Below are positions 45,367-56,600 of a stretch of DNA of 64,000 nt, in pieces (position 1 is the stretch's first letter; every line of letters begins with the position of its first letter). The notes below the pieces were generated by a model, which saw only the letters and a program-made list of their open reading frames with translations, was not told the origin of the DNA and made no database searches. The DNA comes from Manis javanica (taxonomy: Eukaryota > Chordata > Mammalia > Pholidota > Manidae): positions 19,377,623 to 19,441,622 of the forward strand of contig NC_133165.1 in assembly GCF_040802235.1 (NCBI RefSeq). Reading direction: 5' to 3'. The position numbers and the translations under genes are program-made.

Positions 45367-48300
45367 GCCCTAGCAGAATTAATCAGAGGAGGACTTTAAA
45401 AATTTAAATAGTGCCTATGTTTCCAGACTTCACAGCTACCCAGTAAGCAGTATGACAGTTGCATGTCAAGGGTGCCCAGCAGGCTGCAGACCAGGCCACA
45501 TCTTAATCATTTCCCATCTTCCCTGATCCTAGAACAACACCCTACATCAGAGCCTTGCAAGGGACTAGAATTTATAGTCCCATCTGCAGGCATCTGGGAG
45601 GGTTGGTGCACTCAGGCCAGTGGTGAGTTTAGTGCTATTTTTGTTGCTTGACTTCCACCACCCCCAAAAATCCACTGCCATTTCGAATAAAGAAATGGAA
45701 AGAAAGTATAAGTGGAGGAGGAGAGGGGAAGAAAGGGTAGCCCAATACAGGCCAGAGGCATGTGCAAGACCAAGATCAGAGCCTTCCAACGCCCACAGGG
45801 TCAGGTGGAGAACAGCGGGAGGAGGGGAGGCAGAAAAGGGGTGAGGCAGAGCCTGTGGGAACCAAGGCAGATGCCCTTAGAGATGACCGTTGCGGAGGGC
45901 GCCTCACAGCCTCACAGCTACAGCAGCACAGGGTTGCCCCAACTTCTGTTTTTTCCAAGAAAAGCTGAAAATTCAGATTTTCATGTTAACTAGGTAACAC
46001 CTAATTACACTCTTTGTAGAACAGTGTTTCAGCCAGCTCTGCAAGAACCAAACACAACATGCCTCGCGGCCAGATCTGCTACCCATCTTCCATTCTGAGA
46101 TATACACTAAACCTTCACAACCACCTGCAAGGCGGGTGCTGGCAGCCCTGTTGTAACAGATTAAGGTACTGAGACTGGGCAACACTGATCACTTGCCCAA
46201 GGAACGGCTCCGAGACAGACCCAACACTGTCCCAAAGTCCATGCTTTCCAATCTCCACAAGACCACGCTAACCTCTTGAGCAGCTCAGCTTCTGCACAGA
46301 AAAACAGATCCCACTGCAAAGCACGACCAAAGACAAACCAACCTCCCACGGCTGGCTCAGATGTCACCTTCTCTGAGTGGCCTTCCCACCACAGGCAGGA
46401 TAAACCGTCCTCTAAATGGTGTTCCCACAGCCCTCCAGCCACACCATGGCCCTGACACAGTCTCTAAGACGGGAAGGACTGCAGGAACCATGACCCTGCT
46501 CCTGGCATCTCCCCTGGGTTGTGAGCCTTCTCAGGGAAGGAAACTGAGCCCTAAAGCAACCCTGCTCCCAGAAGGAACTCAAGTCGTTGAACCAAGACTC
46601 CAGGGCTGCCTTGAACAGAGAGAACCAGAACGCACCAGGACTGGGGGGCAGCTGGCGTGTGTAACACTGAGTGAAGCGGCAGTTCCGTCTGCTCCGGCAT
46701 TAGCACACAAACCGATGAAATGGACGTCATTCTTCCCCAAAGTCAGGGTGCTGGCTCCCAGGACTGTGCGGAAAAGTGGCACAGCCGGGTGCGAACAAAA
46801 GGACACACTGTCCACCACGGCACAATGGAGAGAGACAGGCTCTGCTTCAAGGCTCCAACCATTCAAGTGGCTCTGTGATGTCTAAGATCAAAGACTGAGT
46901 CGACAGCAGGGTCATAAATGGGCAAAGAATTTACTCTGGAGCAGGAGTCAGGGAACATTTCTTTAAAGAGCAAAATGTTAAATCTTTTAGGCTTTATTAT
47001 CACTTTTTCTGCTTTGAATGAAAACCACAAATATTCTTTTTCATTCGCTCATTGCAGCCAATTCTTTATGCCAACTACAGACCACTGCTGGAGATGACCC
47101 AGTCAATGACAAAGAGAAAAGCATGACCTTCAACATTCCAGAAAAATAAGAAAAAAATTGCCAAAATGTACATAAACATCAAGCAAGAAACAGCAGCAAA
47201 TTACCCACAGAGCCCCAAACTCTGGTGTATCAGACCCTTAGAGCTTGTCTTTTCCACAAATTATCTGACTTCTCAGGGCCTGGTTTCCCCATTCTTGAAA
47301 TTTGGATTTCAGTGTCTTTCTAACTTAAGAAGGATTCTTGACAGGATAATTACTAATGGAAGTGAGCACTGAGGACCTTACAAAAGACAGTGCTAAGAAT
47401 CACAATGACTTTCTGTCCTTACAAGGTCTACTTTTCCAGTAAGAATAAAATCATTATATGAAAATCAGAATTCCTTATCTTGCAGCACTGGTAATCAAGG
47501 ATTCCCACCTACTGAATTCTTTAAGAAAACAAAAATAAATCTTGACCACTACCCCCCTAATACAGCCACCACATGTGGCAAGTATCCTTGCTCCTGCCAA
47601 TTTGTTTACATCTACATTTTTGTGGTATCAATAATGTTCAAGGACCAAAAACTTTAATTAGGCCAAAAATCATTCACTCTGGCAACAGAAGCTGGACTAC
47701 CTCTCTAGAAACCCCCTTGGCTGCTCCCTCATTAGGACCATCAATTTCACAAATCTTGTTCTTGACTAGCAAAACAAAAGGCACACAACTTGTAAAAACA
47801 TGATCCAGATAACCAGAAAGTGAAAAATGAAGAGAGACAGATCCCTCTGACCTCCAGAAACTCCTGGCTTAAAGGCTAGGGCCAAGGGGGCTGGACACAA
47901 GGACTCTTCAGAGGCGATTCCACAGAGAGGAGAAAACAGATGGTGAGGGTAGGTGGGTCCTCCTAAGTAAATCCAGATCCCAGGTGGGCAAGCTGAGAGG
48001 CTTCCCTGAGTCACTCCCACCTCCACATACAACACCCAGGAATGACTTAGCACCACAACACCAAGAGACCTCTTCAGAGGAAAGGACTGAGAATACCACC
48101 AAGTCCAGGAACTAAACTTCAAATACACTGAGGACAAGCTGTCCACAAGCACTTCCCTGTCCCTCCCAACCTCCCCACCAAAACTACATCCCTCACTGAT
48201 GGGAGGGAGAGGGGCGGACTGGGAAAACCAAAGGATGGTCCCCAGATGGGCTCAGCACTGGACAAGAAGGGAAGATTTGCAGGCATGGACAAGGGAGACC

Positions 48301-48860
48301 TCAAATAAGCTAGGAAAAGAACTAGAAGGGGCTGGAGAATGAAAAAATAACCAAAACATAAGAGGCAAGGACCAGAAAGGGAAACTCAGGCTGAACAACT
48401 GGTGACTGGAACAGCAAAGCACCGGGGGACAGGATACAAGAGAATAGAAGGGACAGGGGAGACGAAGTGGCTGGAGAACTCAGAGACCTCTGGGGACTGA
48501 GAGCTAGGAGGTCACGGGGCTCAGGAATCAGCAGGCTAAGTCTCCAGAGATGACACTCTGCCTGTACGGAGACTGGAGTTAATGGGTACAAGAGGCCTTG
48601 GTGGTGGGAATGACTGGGGAGCAGGGGGGGTGGCCGGAACTGGGTCTCAGTAGTTTTAGGGGTTAAGAGGGACTGAGACACTGGAGGTCTGAGGGCTGGG
48701 GGTCTGGTAACGGGGCAGAGAGGTCGGCGCATTGGCAGAGGCAGGAAAACGGGGGGCAGATGTCTAGGAGCTGGTTGTAAGTGATGGGCAAGAGTGAGGG
48801 ACTAGAGCGTGCCTGGACTCGGGACGCCTGAGAACTGCGGGTGTCCGGGGCCAGGAACTG
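45367..48860. other. SNX29 intron 1, promoter-proximal
   Basis: A purine-rich stretch lies at 45700-45850 and a hAT-Charlie fossil at 46940-47110 ('cttttaggctttattatcac'). A MIR-like stretch lies at 46080-46260. GC content rises from about 48.7 kb into the CpG island. The open frames of 130-170 codons here are composition effects without family resemblance. Confidence 0.45.
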
Positions 48861-49480
48861 GGCGTGCCTGGCATCAGGGAACCGGGAGCTTTGCAACGGG
48901 GGTCTGCGGAGAGCGGGACGCGGGGACCCCGGAGCCGGACCGCGCGGCTGGAGCAGCCGAGCCGAGGCGCCCGGGGCGGGTCACAGCTGCGCCGCCGCCA
49001 CTCACCGCTCATGGTGCCGCTCCCCGGGCCGGTGCCTCCCCCGCGCGCCGCCACTGCCGCCACTGCCGCCGCGGAGCTCCAGACAGGCCGGGAGACAGCG
49101 CGCCCCGCCCCGCCCCGGAAGTTGAGGGCCGCCGCCGCGGCTCCGCCCCCCGACGCGGAACGTAGATGCGGGCGCCCTGGAGGCCCCGGGGCTGCGGTTC
49201 CTGGCGTTCAGCGAAGCCGCGGGGTCCTAGCTTGTGGGCCCACCTGTGGGAGAGCCCCCGGAGCGTCAGGAGGCGGCCGGCCAAACAGGACGCCTCCCCG
49301 CCGGGCGGGTTCCCACAGCCGTCGGAGACCGTGAGCCAGGCCTCGAGGAATGGGACCACATCGCTCCAGAACGCCGGATGCCGAGAAGGGAAATCGAGTC
49401 GTGGGCCAGAACGTCGGGACAAGGAGGCGGGCAGCCCCGAAGGGCGACTCGAAGGAGACGACTTTTGGGCTTAGATCTGG
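48861..49480. promoter_or_regulatory. SNX29: CpG island and SNX29 promoter
   Basis: Dense CpG over about 0.6 kb. An Sp1-type cluster 'ccccgccccgcccc' (49103-49116) abuts an ETS/GABP site CCGGAAGT (49115-49122), about 100 bp upstream of the SNX29 start codon. No TATA box. The tract is a housekeeping-type promoter; transcription start is expected around 49.10-49.17 kb. Confidence 0.8.
49006..49012 (-). CDS. SNX29: SNX29 exon 1, coding part (start codon)
   Basis: ATG AGC G followed by a strong donor GTGAGT. The start context is GGCACCATGA (good Kozak: A at -3). Seven coding bases join exon 2 to give Met-Ser-Gly. The 5' UTR extends right into the CpG island. The intron to exon 2 is about 15.8 kb. 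Confidence 0.92.
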
Positions 49481-51490
49481 ATGAGAAGGAGACGGCTCCG
49501 GAAGATCCGCAGGAAAGGGGTTCCAGAAGGAGCAGCAGGTGCAAAGACCCTGCCTGGAGGGGGTGACTGGAGAGAGCGTGAGAGAGGAAAGGGTGGTGAG
49601 AGGAGCTTGAAGAGGTAGCGAAGGGCCTTGCAGGCCATGGTAACCCCTTACCATATTTGGACTGTTCTACCAACTCTCAGTAGGTAAGGAAAAGAAAAAC
49701 CGTTGCAGCAATTTAAGCAAAGTGACACAATCTAAATTAGGTTTTAAAGACCGTTACTCTTCCTGGGTTGAGAATGAATTGTAGTGGCGCAGAGTGAAGG
49801 GGCCATTGCTGTCTGCTGACCAGCGGGAAGTAACAGTGCCTGAAGCCTGGCTGGTGGTGGCATGGAGATGGGGTGGATGGATCGCCTGAGAATACGTGTT
49901 CACACTAATCTTCGGGAAGTCCAGGGTACTGCCTCATTTTACAGATTGGGAAAATGGGACCCAGAAAAGATAAAAGGAACATTCTCCCAACCTGTTCGCC
50001 TGCAACTCCAAGAAAGAAAAAAAAAATCACAACCAGTACACACATTTTAGGAGACCTTTAACAAAGCACTTCTGTAGGTAATATACTCTCTTCTACTTTT
50101 CTTTCTTTCTAATGCTAACGAAAATGATTGATCCACTAAGTCTTGATCCACAGTTGAACACAGAATGGAGGAGCACCCCCCCCCACGGGGGAATGGAGCC
50201 AGAATTCCAGCCCAGTTCAGTGTAACCCACAGCTTCATAGTTTTCTACCACATTGCCTTTCAGCATGAAATCTCTGGCTCCTAGGAATTTGTCTGTTGAA
50301 CTCAGCAGAAGTCCAGAGCTCTTTGGAGAAAGATGCTCTGCCGTGTCGTTTATAATAGTGAAAAAGTGGAAAGCACCAAAACTCCACTACAGAGAATTAG
50401 CTAAGCAAATCATGGCCCTCTTCACAAGGAAGGGATTTCTTGTAGTAGTTTGAAAATCCTAATTATAACGATGATGGAAACGCAGGGAAGGCCAATGATA
50501 ATACATTAAGGAAGCCCCATGCAAAATAGTGTGTCCACCATGATTACAATTGCCCCAGAACGTGGCCATGTGTTAGGGTTGAGACAATGTCAAAATGAAA
50601 ATACTTGTGTGTTTGGTTGATGGGGTGCTTTTTCCCATTTTCAGGATTATATTTTACAATTGTTACTTTGTTATTGTAATTAAAGAGTGATGTGTCTGAA
50701 TCTCCCAGCCAAACGAAACCCTAGTTTAGGTCGGCCTCCCTCTGTAACCTTTGCTCAGTCTTCACATACACGTTTCATAGAGTTGCACTGAGGATGTGGG
50801 TAAAATGGTAATATTTCCAGAATATCCCACCAGGCTTTGGTACATCTGCATATCAATAGGCGTTCAGAGGTGGAAAGAAGTCTGGCTTTAGTGCATTTGC
50901 GTTATTCCTCCTGGGTGGAGAGAACTTCATCTCCATCTCCATATCAGTGGGTAATTACCTGGGCAAGGGACGGCTTATCTGTACCTGAGAGGTGAAGGGG
51001 AGGGCCGGTTTTTGCTGCTGCTTGAGCAGGAGACAAATGGGCTGAACTGCAGTTTTGTAAGCAATAAACGGATTTTAAACTTTATTTCTCCCTTTGACTG
51101 ATTTCGGTTTTTAAAGGTATTTTGCCCCAGGATTTCCTTTCCCTAGACTTACACCCTGTTCCTCCAGCTGGAAAGGTGTGGATTTCTTTGTCCTTTGGGT
51201 CCCTTCCATGGGTCACATTCATAATGATGAGAGAATTCTGCTGCCCACAAAAATAAAAGGCACGACATGGTCTACAATAGGTCACAGTTTTTTTATTCTT
51301 AATGACGTAAGCAAGGAGAAAAATGTCACATTCATACTGAAAATTCCAACTAGACTCACAGAAATTAAGTTTTTAATGGAAAGTCCCAGCCTCCCGTTCC
51401 TGTCCAGTGCACACACATGTACACACACACTCATACTCACACTCAGGCTGGGCCAGAACACCTTTCCTGGCAGCTCCTGGACCAGCCATC
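49481..51490. other. Intergenic, SNX29 side
   Basis: Declining GC away from the CpG island. 50330-50400 has LINE-like wording ('ttataatagtgaaaaagtgg') too diverged to class. No gene or RNA seen. Confidence 0.4.
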
Positions 51491-52272
51491 CTACTGATGC
51501 TGGGGTTCTTGTTCATGAAGCCGAAGAGTGAGCTTCACAGTCAAGGTAGGAGAGCAAGGTACAGGCTTTTATTTAGAGATGAAGTGAAAGAACAGAGCTC
51601 CTGACTCACGCCAGGAGGGGACAAGAGAGTCTGTAGTGGTGCGTTGTCTAGGGGGATATTTGGGAATGTGAAAGAGTTTAGGGTGTGGACTTGTTAAGTG
51701 GTTCCTGAATATTAAAAATTAACATAAGGAATTTCCTGCCTTAATTTCTCTCTGGGATGCCGGCGCCTTGGTCTGGGAGCACATCAAAAGGCTGCCTGCC
51801 CAGTCCCCAAGGTGGGCTGAGGTATTGTCTATTTGCTAAAGAATCTTGCCTCTTGAACTTCCTGGCTGTTAAAATGTAATCTTATCTTGAAGATGGAATT
51901 CTTCCTGCCCTTTACCATACCATCTACAGCTAGGTCTGCAGCTAAGTTAGTTGCTCAGTTTGCAGAATCACCTCCTTAGATATGAAGGAGGAAAGACAGC
52001 ACATAGGCCTGGGCCTTTTAGTGTGCGAAAGGGAATCTTACACAGGGTTACAAATGATTAGCATCATAAAACATGTGCTACTCTTCTTTATCTGGGGAGC
52101 ATTAACTGATCTCACTGAAGAATGATTCTAGATCTTACTGTTTAACATAGAGTTTTAGTAGGGGGTGTTTCCTTGCATGTAGTTACATTGCTCTGACTGC
52201 AAATATCCCACCCTGCCTCCTCCGGAGGCCCTTACCCTACTCTGACTACGTCTATGGTCCCTGTCTCACTAC
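51491..52272 (-). mobile_element. Complete solo LTR with 4-bp target duplication CTAC
   Basis: The LTR is 51495-52268 (774 bp) in antisense. On its own strand it starts TGAGACAGGGACC, has AATAAA next to 'gcctgtacc', and ends 'agcatca'. CTAC flanks it on both sides (51491-51494, 52269-52272). It shares U3, R and U5 wording with the ERV retrocopy at 35675-39873. A solo LTR arises by recombination between the two LTRs of an integrated provirus, so this family also integrated by the normal integrase route. Confidence 0.9.
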
Positions 52273-54164
52273 CTGGAAACTGAGGTAAACAAGCTCTGAG
52301 CACTAAACTAAGAGGCTCTGCCTTACGTAGGGTATAACTAGAAGCTTGATTGCTAGACCTGTGCCCAGCTCCCACCCCTCAGACCCGAGCAGGTATTTGG
52401 GACTTGAGGTTCACCTCCCTCCTCAGTGCCAGTCTTAAGCATGTACAGAAGGTTGTGGGGATGGGAGTCGTCATCCCCACCACAACAGTCTGCCTCTGTC
52501 ACACAGTGGGGGCGGGGGAGACTGGCTACGTCTACACCGCATTATTTATAAAGTAAGAATGACACTATGTATGTCCAGAAGGAGCTCTAGTCCGTGAGGA
52601 AAGCTGCCAGGGACAGCATTCGAGCCTCTTCACACAGGCATAGCTTAACTATATAGGTAATTCCTAGTCAGTAGCATTTGTACTTAACCACCTCAGTGAA
52701 CCAAGCTTGAAGGAATTTAAAAGGAAATTTAGCTTAAATACAAAAATAAAATTTTATTTTGTTAAACAATGTTTAAATATTCTTTTATTAACTTAAGACA
52801 CATGCATTCATACTTCTCCCGAAGAGGTTAGGCATGGCAGCATGGCTCCTGGGCCCGGGATGTGTGGTTTTGGAATGATGGAAGAATGGGGAAGGGCTGG
52901 AGGCCCTACAGGGAAAAAAACTTAAGAATTTTTAAGTGTGGTTTCCTAACACATACTCGGGGCCATCTGGCCTAGAGTGAGTTCAGGTAGGTGGGAGAAA
53001 CAGCAGAGGGAAGAGGTCTTTGTGTCCCCTCAGCCCCATTCTCTTGGGCTGCCAGCCCTTAAAGTCAAAACACCATTTAATAGCTGTAAAGTGGTGCTAC
53101 TGTCCACTTTGAATTCTAGGCCCCAGAAACTTGAAACAGTTAAGTCCAGCGTTACCAACATGCTGCCACTCACACCATTTGATACTTCCTGTAAACTCAA
53201 TTTAAAGAGCAATAGACAAGCATGAGACAAAGTACCAGGACAAAGGTTTACACATACAATCCGGGGAGGCAGCTGAGCCTGGTGAGGCCTGTGGCAAGGA
53301 GGGCCAGGCAGTAGCTGAAAGTGGCAGCGGGCACCCTGCCTGCCCCAAGGGCTTCTTCCCTCCTTGGATCGAGGCATTGCCCCAGGATCTGCCAGGCTAA
53401 CAGTCTTGAACCACCAAGCTTTTAGGGGCCAAACTGGCAGAGGGTTGGGGCAAAACACTGACTTGGCCTTGGCAGGAGGAAGCAGAACAGCACAGGTGGC
53501 ACCACCCACACAGGTCTCCAAGGCAAAGTCAGATTCAAGATTATTTAAAGAGAGATCCTGCAAGGACCCAGTGAGGAGCAAAGCAGCAAGAAATGGAGAA
53601 ACAAAAGTCCCCTTAAGGGACCAGAGGAAAACCAGTTGCTAGCCCAGCACGGTAAAGCTTCAGGGATAAACCACTTCCCCGACCCCATCAGATGCACATC
53701 AGAGCTGCTGCAGGTGGGCCAGAGCTGGACCTGGCACCCTCCAGTGAAGACGGCTCTGGCAGGTGGGGAGAGGGAGGCCGCCTGATGAAGCTTATACACT
53801 AAACGAGTTGGGGAAGTAAAGCGAACCATATTACAGATGTTTCTTGGATTCTGTCTAGCCTCACCAGTGGAACCACTGAAGTAAAGAAATGTATTAATTT
53901 GCTGCCAATTCAGACAAAAACAAAGTTTGCTAGGTGAGGAAATTAAGCAGCAAGCAGTGTATTTTCTGTCCCTGATGCTTACCTGGGTTAACAGGCTACT
54001 TACTTCTGGTTCTAAATTTCTAGGAATAATTCGGACTTGGATCTACAAAGTAAGTACAGAAATCCAACTGAGGACTCAGCAATTTTACTTCTGAGTAGTA
54101 TTGAACACTGCAATTGATTCCCCAACATCCCTTTTTTGCTGGAAGATTTGTCTCTGGCTAGTGG
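52273..54164. other. Unexplained intergenic segment, GC-richer, minus-strand poly(A) signals
   Basis: 52800-53870 is richer in GC than its flanks and has no repeat I recognise. On the minus strand it ends in AATAAA-type signals (near 52745-52790), and frames of 94 and 183 codons (53545-53829, 53030-53581) overlap it. They show no domain or known family. It could be the 3' UTR of an unannotated transcript, an old retrocopy without its poly(A), or a conserved non-coding segment. Confidence 0.3.
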
Positions 54165-54540
54165 TTCTCAAGCTTGGCCTCAATCAGAGGCCCTACAGTG
54201 GGGTGGATTTCAAATGTATCAATGCCTAGGTCCTAACCAATACCCGTTAAATCAGAGTCTAGAGGTGGGTTCGGTGTAAAATTTCCTGGGGCAATTTTAA
54301 TGTACAACCACCAAGAGATCCCCTTTGCACAGGGAGATACCACTTCACATCCATTAGGATGACTATTACTAAAAACAAACAAAACAGGAAATAACAAGTA
54401 CTGGAGAGGATGTGGAGAAATTGGAACACTTGTGCAAAATGGATAATAATGTTGCTGGTGAGAATGTGTAATGGTACAGCCAATGAGGAAACAATATGAT
54501 GTCATGTATATTTAACCACAATAAGGAGAGAGAGATCTCC
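54165..54540. mobile_element. hAT fossil and old LINE-1 scrap
   Basis: 54165-54310 resembles a MER5A-type hAT element ('agtggttctcaagcttggcc'). 54330-54500 is eroded LINE-1 ('ggagaggatgtggagaaatt'). Confidence 0.55.
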
Positions 54541-54814
54541 TTTTCAAAATTGGGTATGTGACTCAATTCAGGCCAATGACATGGGGGGAGATAGCTCTTG
54601 GTGGGCTTCTGAGAAAAGTTTCCTGATCCTAGAAGACAGCTGCAGGATGAGATGCACTCCCTTGCTTCTCCAGACCTAACATCTAGGACTCTAGCCATCT
54701 GGGAACCAGCCTGAGGATGAAGCCAACATGCAGGGCAGCAGACAGATGGAAAGGTGTAAGTCCTTGAGGTCATTAAGCTCCGATACAAGGGACTCAAGTC
54801 AGTCTTATCTAAGG

Positions 54815-55215
54815 GCTTATGGTTTTTAGAAACAGGACATTAGGTCCAAAATGGAGTCATTTATGCTAAGCCCCACATAACCAAACTGAAACTTAGTTAC
54901 AGTTTCAGCTCCCCCAGAAATACGATCTGAAACCAGTCAGTCAGGGCTCACCTGGTCAACACTACTGGTATACCCTGCCTGATAGACCCCTGCCATCCCC
55001 TGAGGGCATAAACCTTGCCACACCAATCCACCTGTTGCTAGTGTAACTGCTTTGTTCTTGCTCCCTTCTGCCCATAAAAGTCCTTCCTTTGGTTTAACCC
55101 CCTAGAGCTCCATTCTATCTGCTCCATTGGATGCTGCCCGATTCATGAATTGTTGAATAGCGACAACAAGGTATTTAAAATTTATTCACTTGAATTTTGT
55201 TTTTTAACATGGTTA
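54815..55215 (+). mobile_element. Old ERV-L-like solo LTR
   Basis: 'aggtccaaaatggagtcatt', 'cccataaaagtccttccttt', a 'gctgcccgattcatgaattg' block and 'gttgaatagcgacaacaagg' occur in the order of an ancient LTR (LTR33-like by memory). Ends are uncertain. Confidence 0.5.
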
Positions 55216-56126
55216 TGTAAGATAATACATTTCTTCTGATTAAATCCAGTTAAATTTCTGTAACTTGCTTCTGACAGTATCCAGACACTTGTACAAGTAC
55301 TGTGGGTATAACAAAAATTTGGAAATAACCTAAAAGCCTAAAAGGGAAATGGGTGAATAAAGAAGAGGTATAAACATTGATGGAGTTACTCTAATACAGT
55401 TAAGAGAGAAACACATGGCATGAAAACAGGTGTTATGTATGATATATGAATTTTAAAACAATAAGGTGATTTTCATTGATTTATATTTTTTATATGTGAA
55501 TGTTTCTAAATACATTAAATGGATCACATTTCATACATGATAGCCTGTTGGGCAGGGTAGAATTTGACTGGGATGGGAGTAAAAGAGGCAACATATGTAT
55601 TAGGACTATTTTATTTCTAATCTTAAAACATAAAACAAGGTGATCAGATGTTAACAATGGACAATCTGGGGATTCTACATAGGTATGTGTTTGTGATTCC
55701 TGATACTGTTCTATATTTACAAATTCTCAAAGTGAAAAGATCCTTTCCCCAGGGCTATCCATGGCCCAAACAAATTTAACTAAGGAAGGCAGAAAAAACC
55801 TTCAATAAAGACATAGGAATCAAGGCTAAAGTCAGTTTAATTACAAGTGGGCTTTACTTATTCAGAAACTTCTCTTTTTTGTTGTATGAGCATTTTTAAC
55901 ATTCCAACTTTTTATTTGGAAATAATTAAAGACTCCCCCAAAATTGCAAAAATATTACAAGAGGTCCCCCATCACCCTACTTTCCCCTATGGTAACACCT
56001 TATGTAACTATAATACACTATCAATACCAAGAAATTGACATTGCCCTGATACAATTAAGTAGACTGTATGCCTTACTGTGATTTACCTGTTTATCCTTTC
56101 TTTTATTTTTAATGTCTTTAACTTAC
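55216..56126. other. Intergenic, nothing recognised
   Basis: AT-rich DNA, no gene. 55350-55560 has loose LINE-1-like wording that I cannot confirm. Confidence 0.35.
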
Positions 56127-56600
56127 AAAAGCAAGTTGCTCATCAACGGAAGAATGGATAAATAAGAAGTGGTACATCCATGGAATATTATTTGGCCATA
56201 AAAAGGAATGAAGCTCTTACACTTGTTACAACATGGATGAACCATGAAAATATGATGCTGGTGAAGGCAGCCAGACACAAAAGTTTATCTATTGTATGAT
56301 TCCATTAGTATGAAATGACTGGAATGGGTGAATCCTAGAGTTAGAAACGAGATTGGTGGATATGGGGACAAGGAGGACAGGAGAAAGGGGAGCGTGTTCC
56401 CATGGGAATGGGGAGCATTCATATAATGATTACGGGCGCCCTTGTGCCACGGTGAAAATGTTGGGGAACTAGATGAAGGTGGTAGCTGTACAAACACTGT
56501 GATTACACTAAATACCACTGACTTGTTCACTTTAAAGTGGTTAATTTTATGTTATATAAATTTCACCTCATTAAAAACTTTTTGAAAAAAGCAATTTGCT
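56127..56600 (+). mobile_element. Older LINE-1 insertion with 14-bp target duplications
   Basis: 'aaaagcaagttgct' (56127-56140) and 'aaaagcaatttgct' (56587-56600) differ by one base and flank an old LINE-1 3' end (56141-56586; 'aagaagtggtacatccatgg', 'aaatttcacctcattaaaaa'). Confidence 0.88.

Noticed and set aside
46361-46885. 174-codon plus-strand frame in SNX29 intron 1
   Set aside because: Low-complexity Pro/Ser/Thr/Arg composition with no family resemblance or splice support.
48764-49654. Open frames of 94-156 codons on both strands in the SNX29 CpG island
   Set aside because: Arg/Pro/Gly-rich composition artefacts. The only supported coding bases are the seven of SNX29 exon 1.
53030-53581. 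183-codon minus-strand frame
   Set aside because: No domain, no clear start context and no splice sites. Kept only as an unexplained segment, not as a gene.
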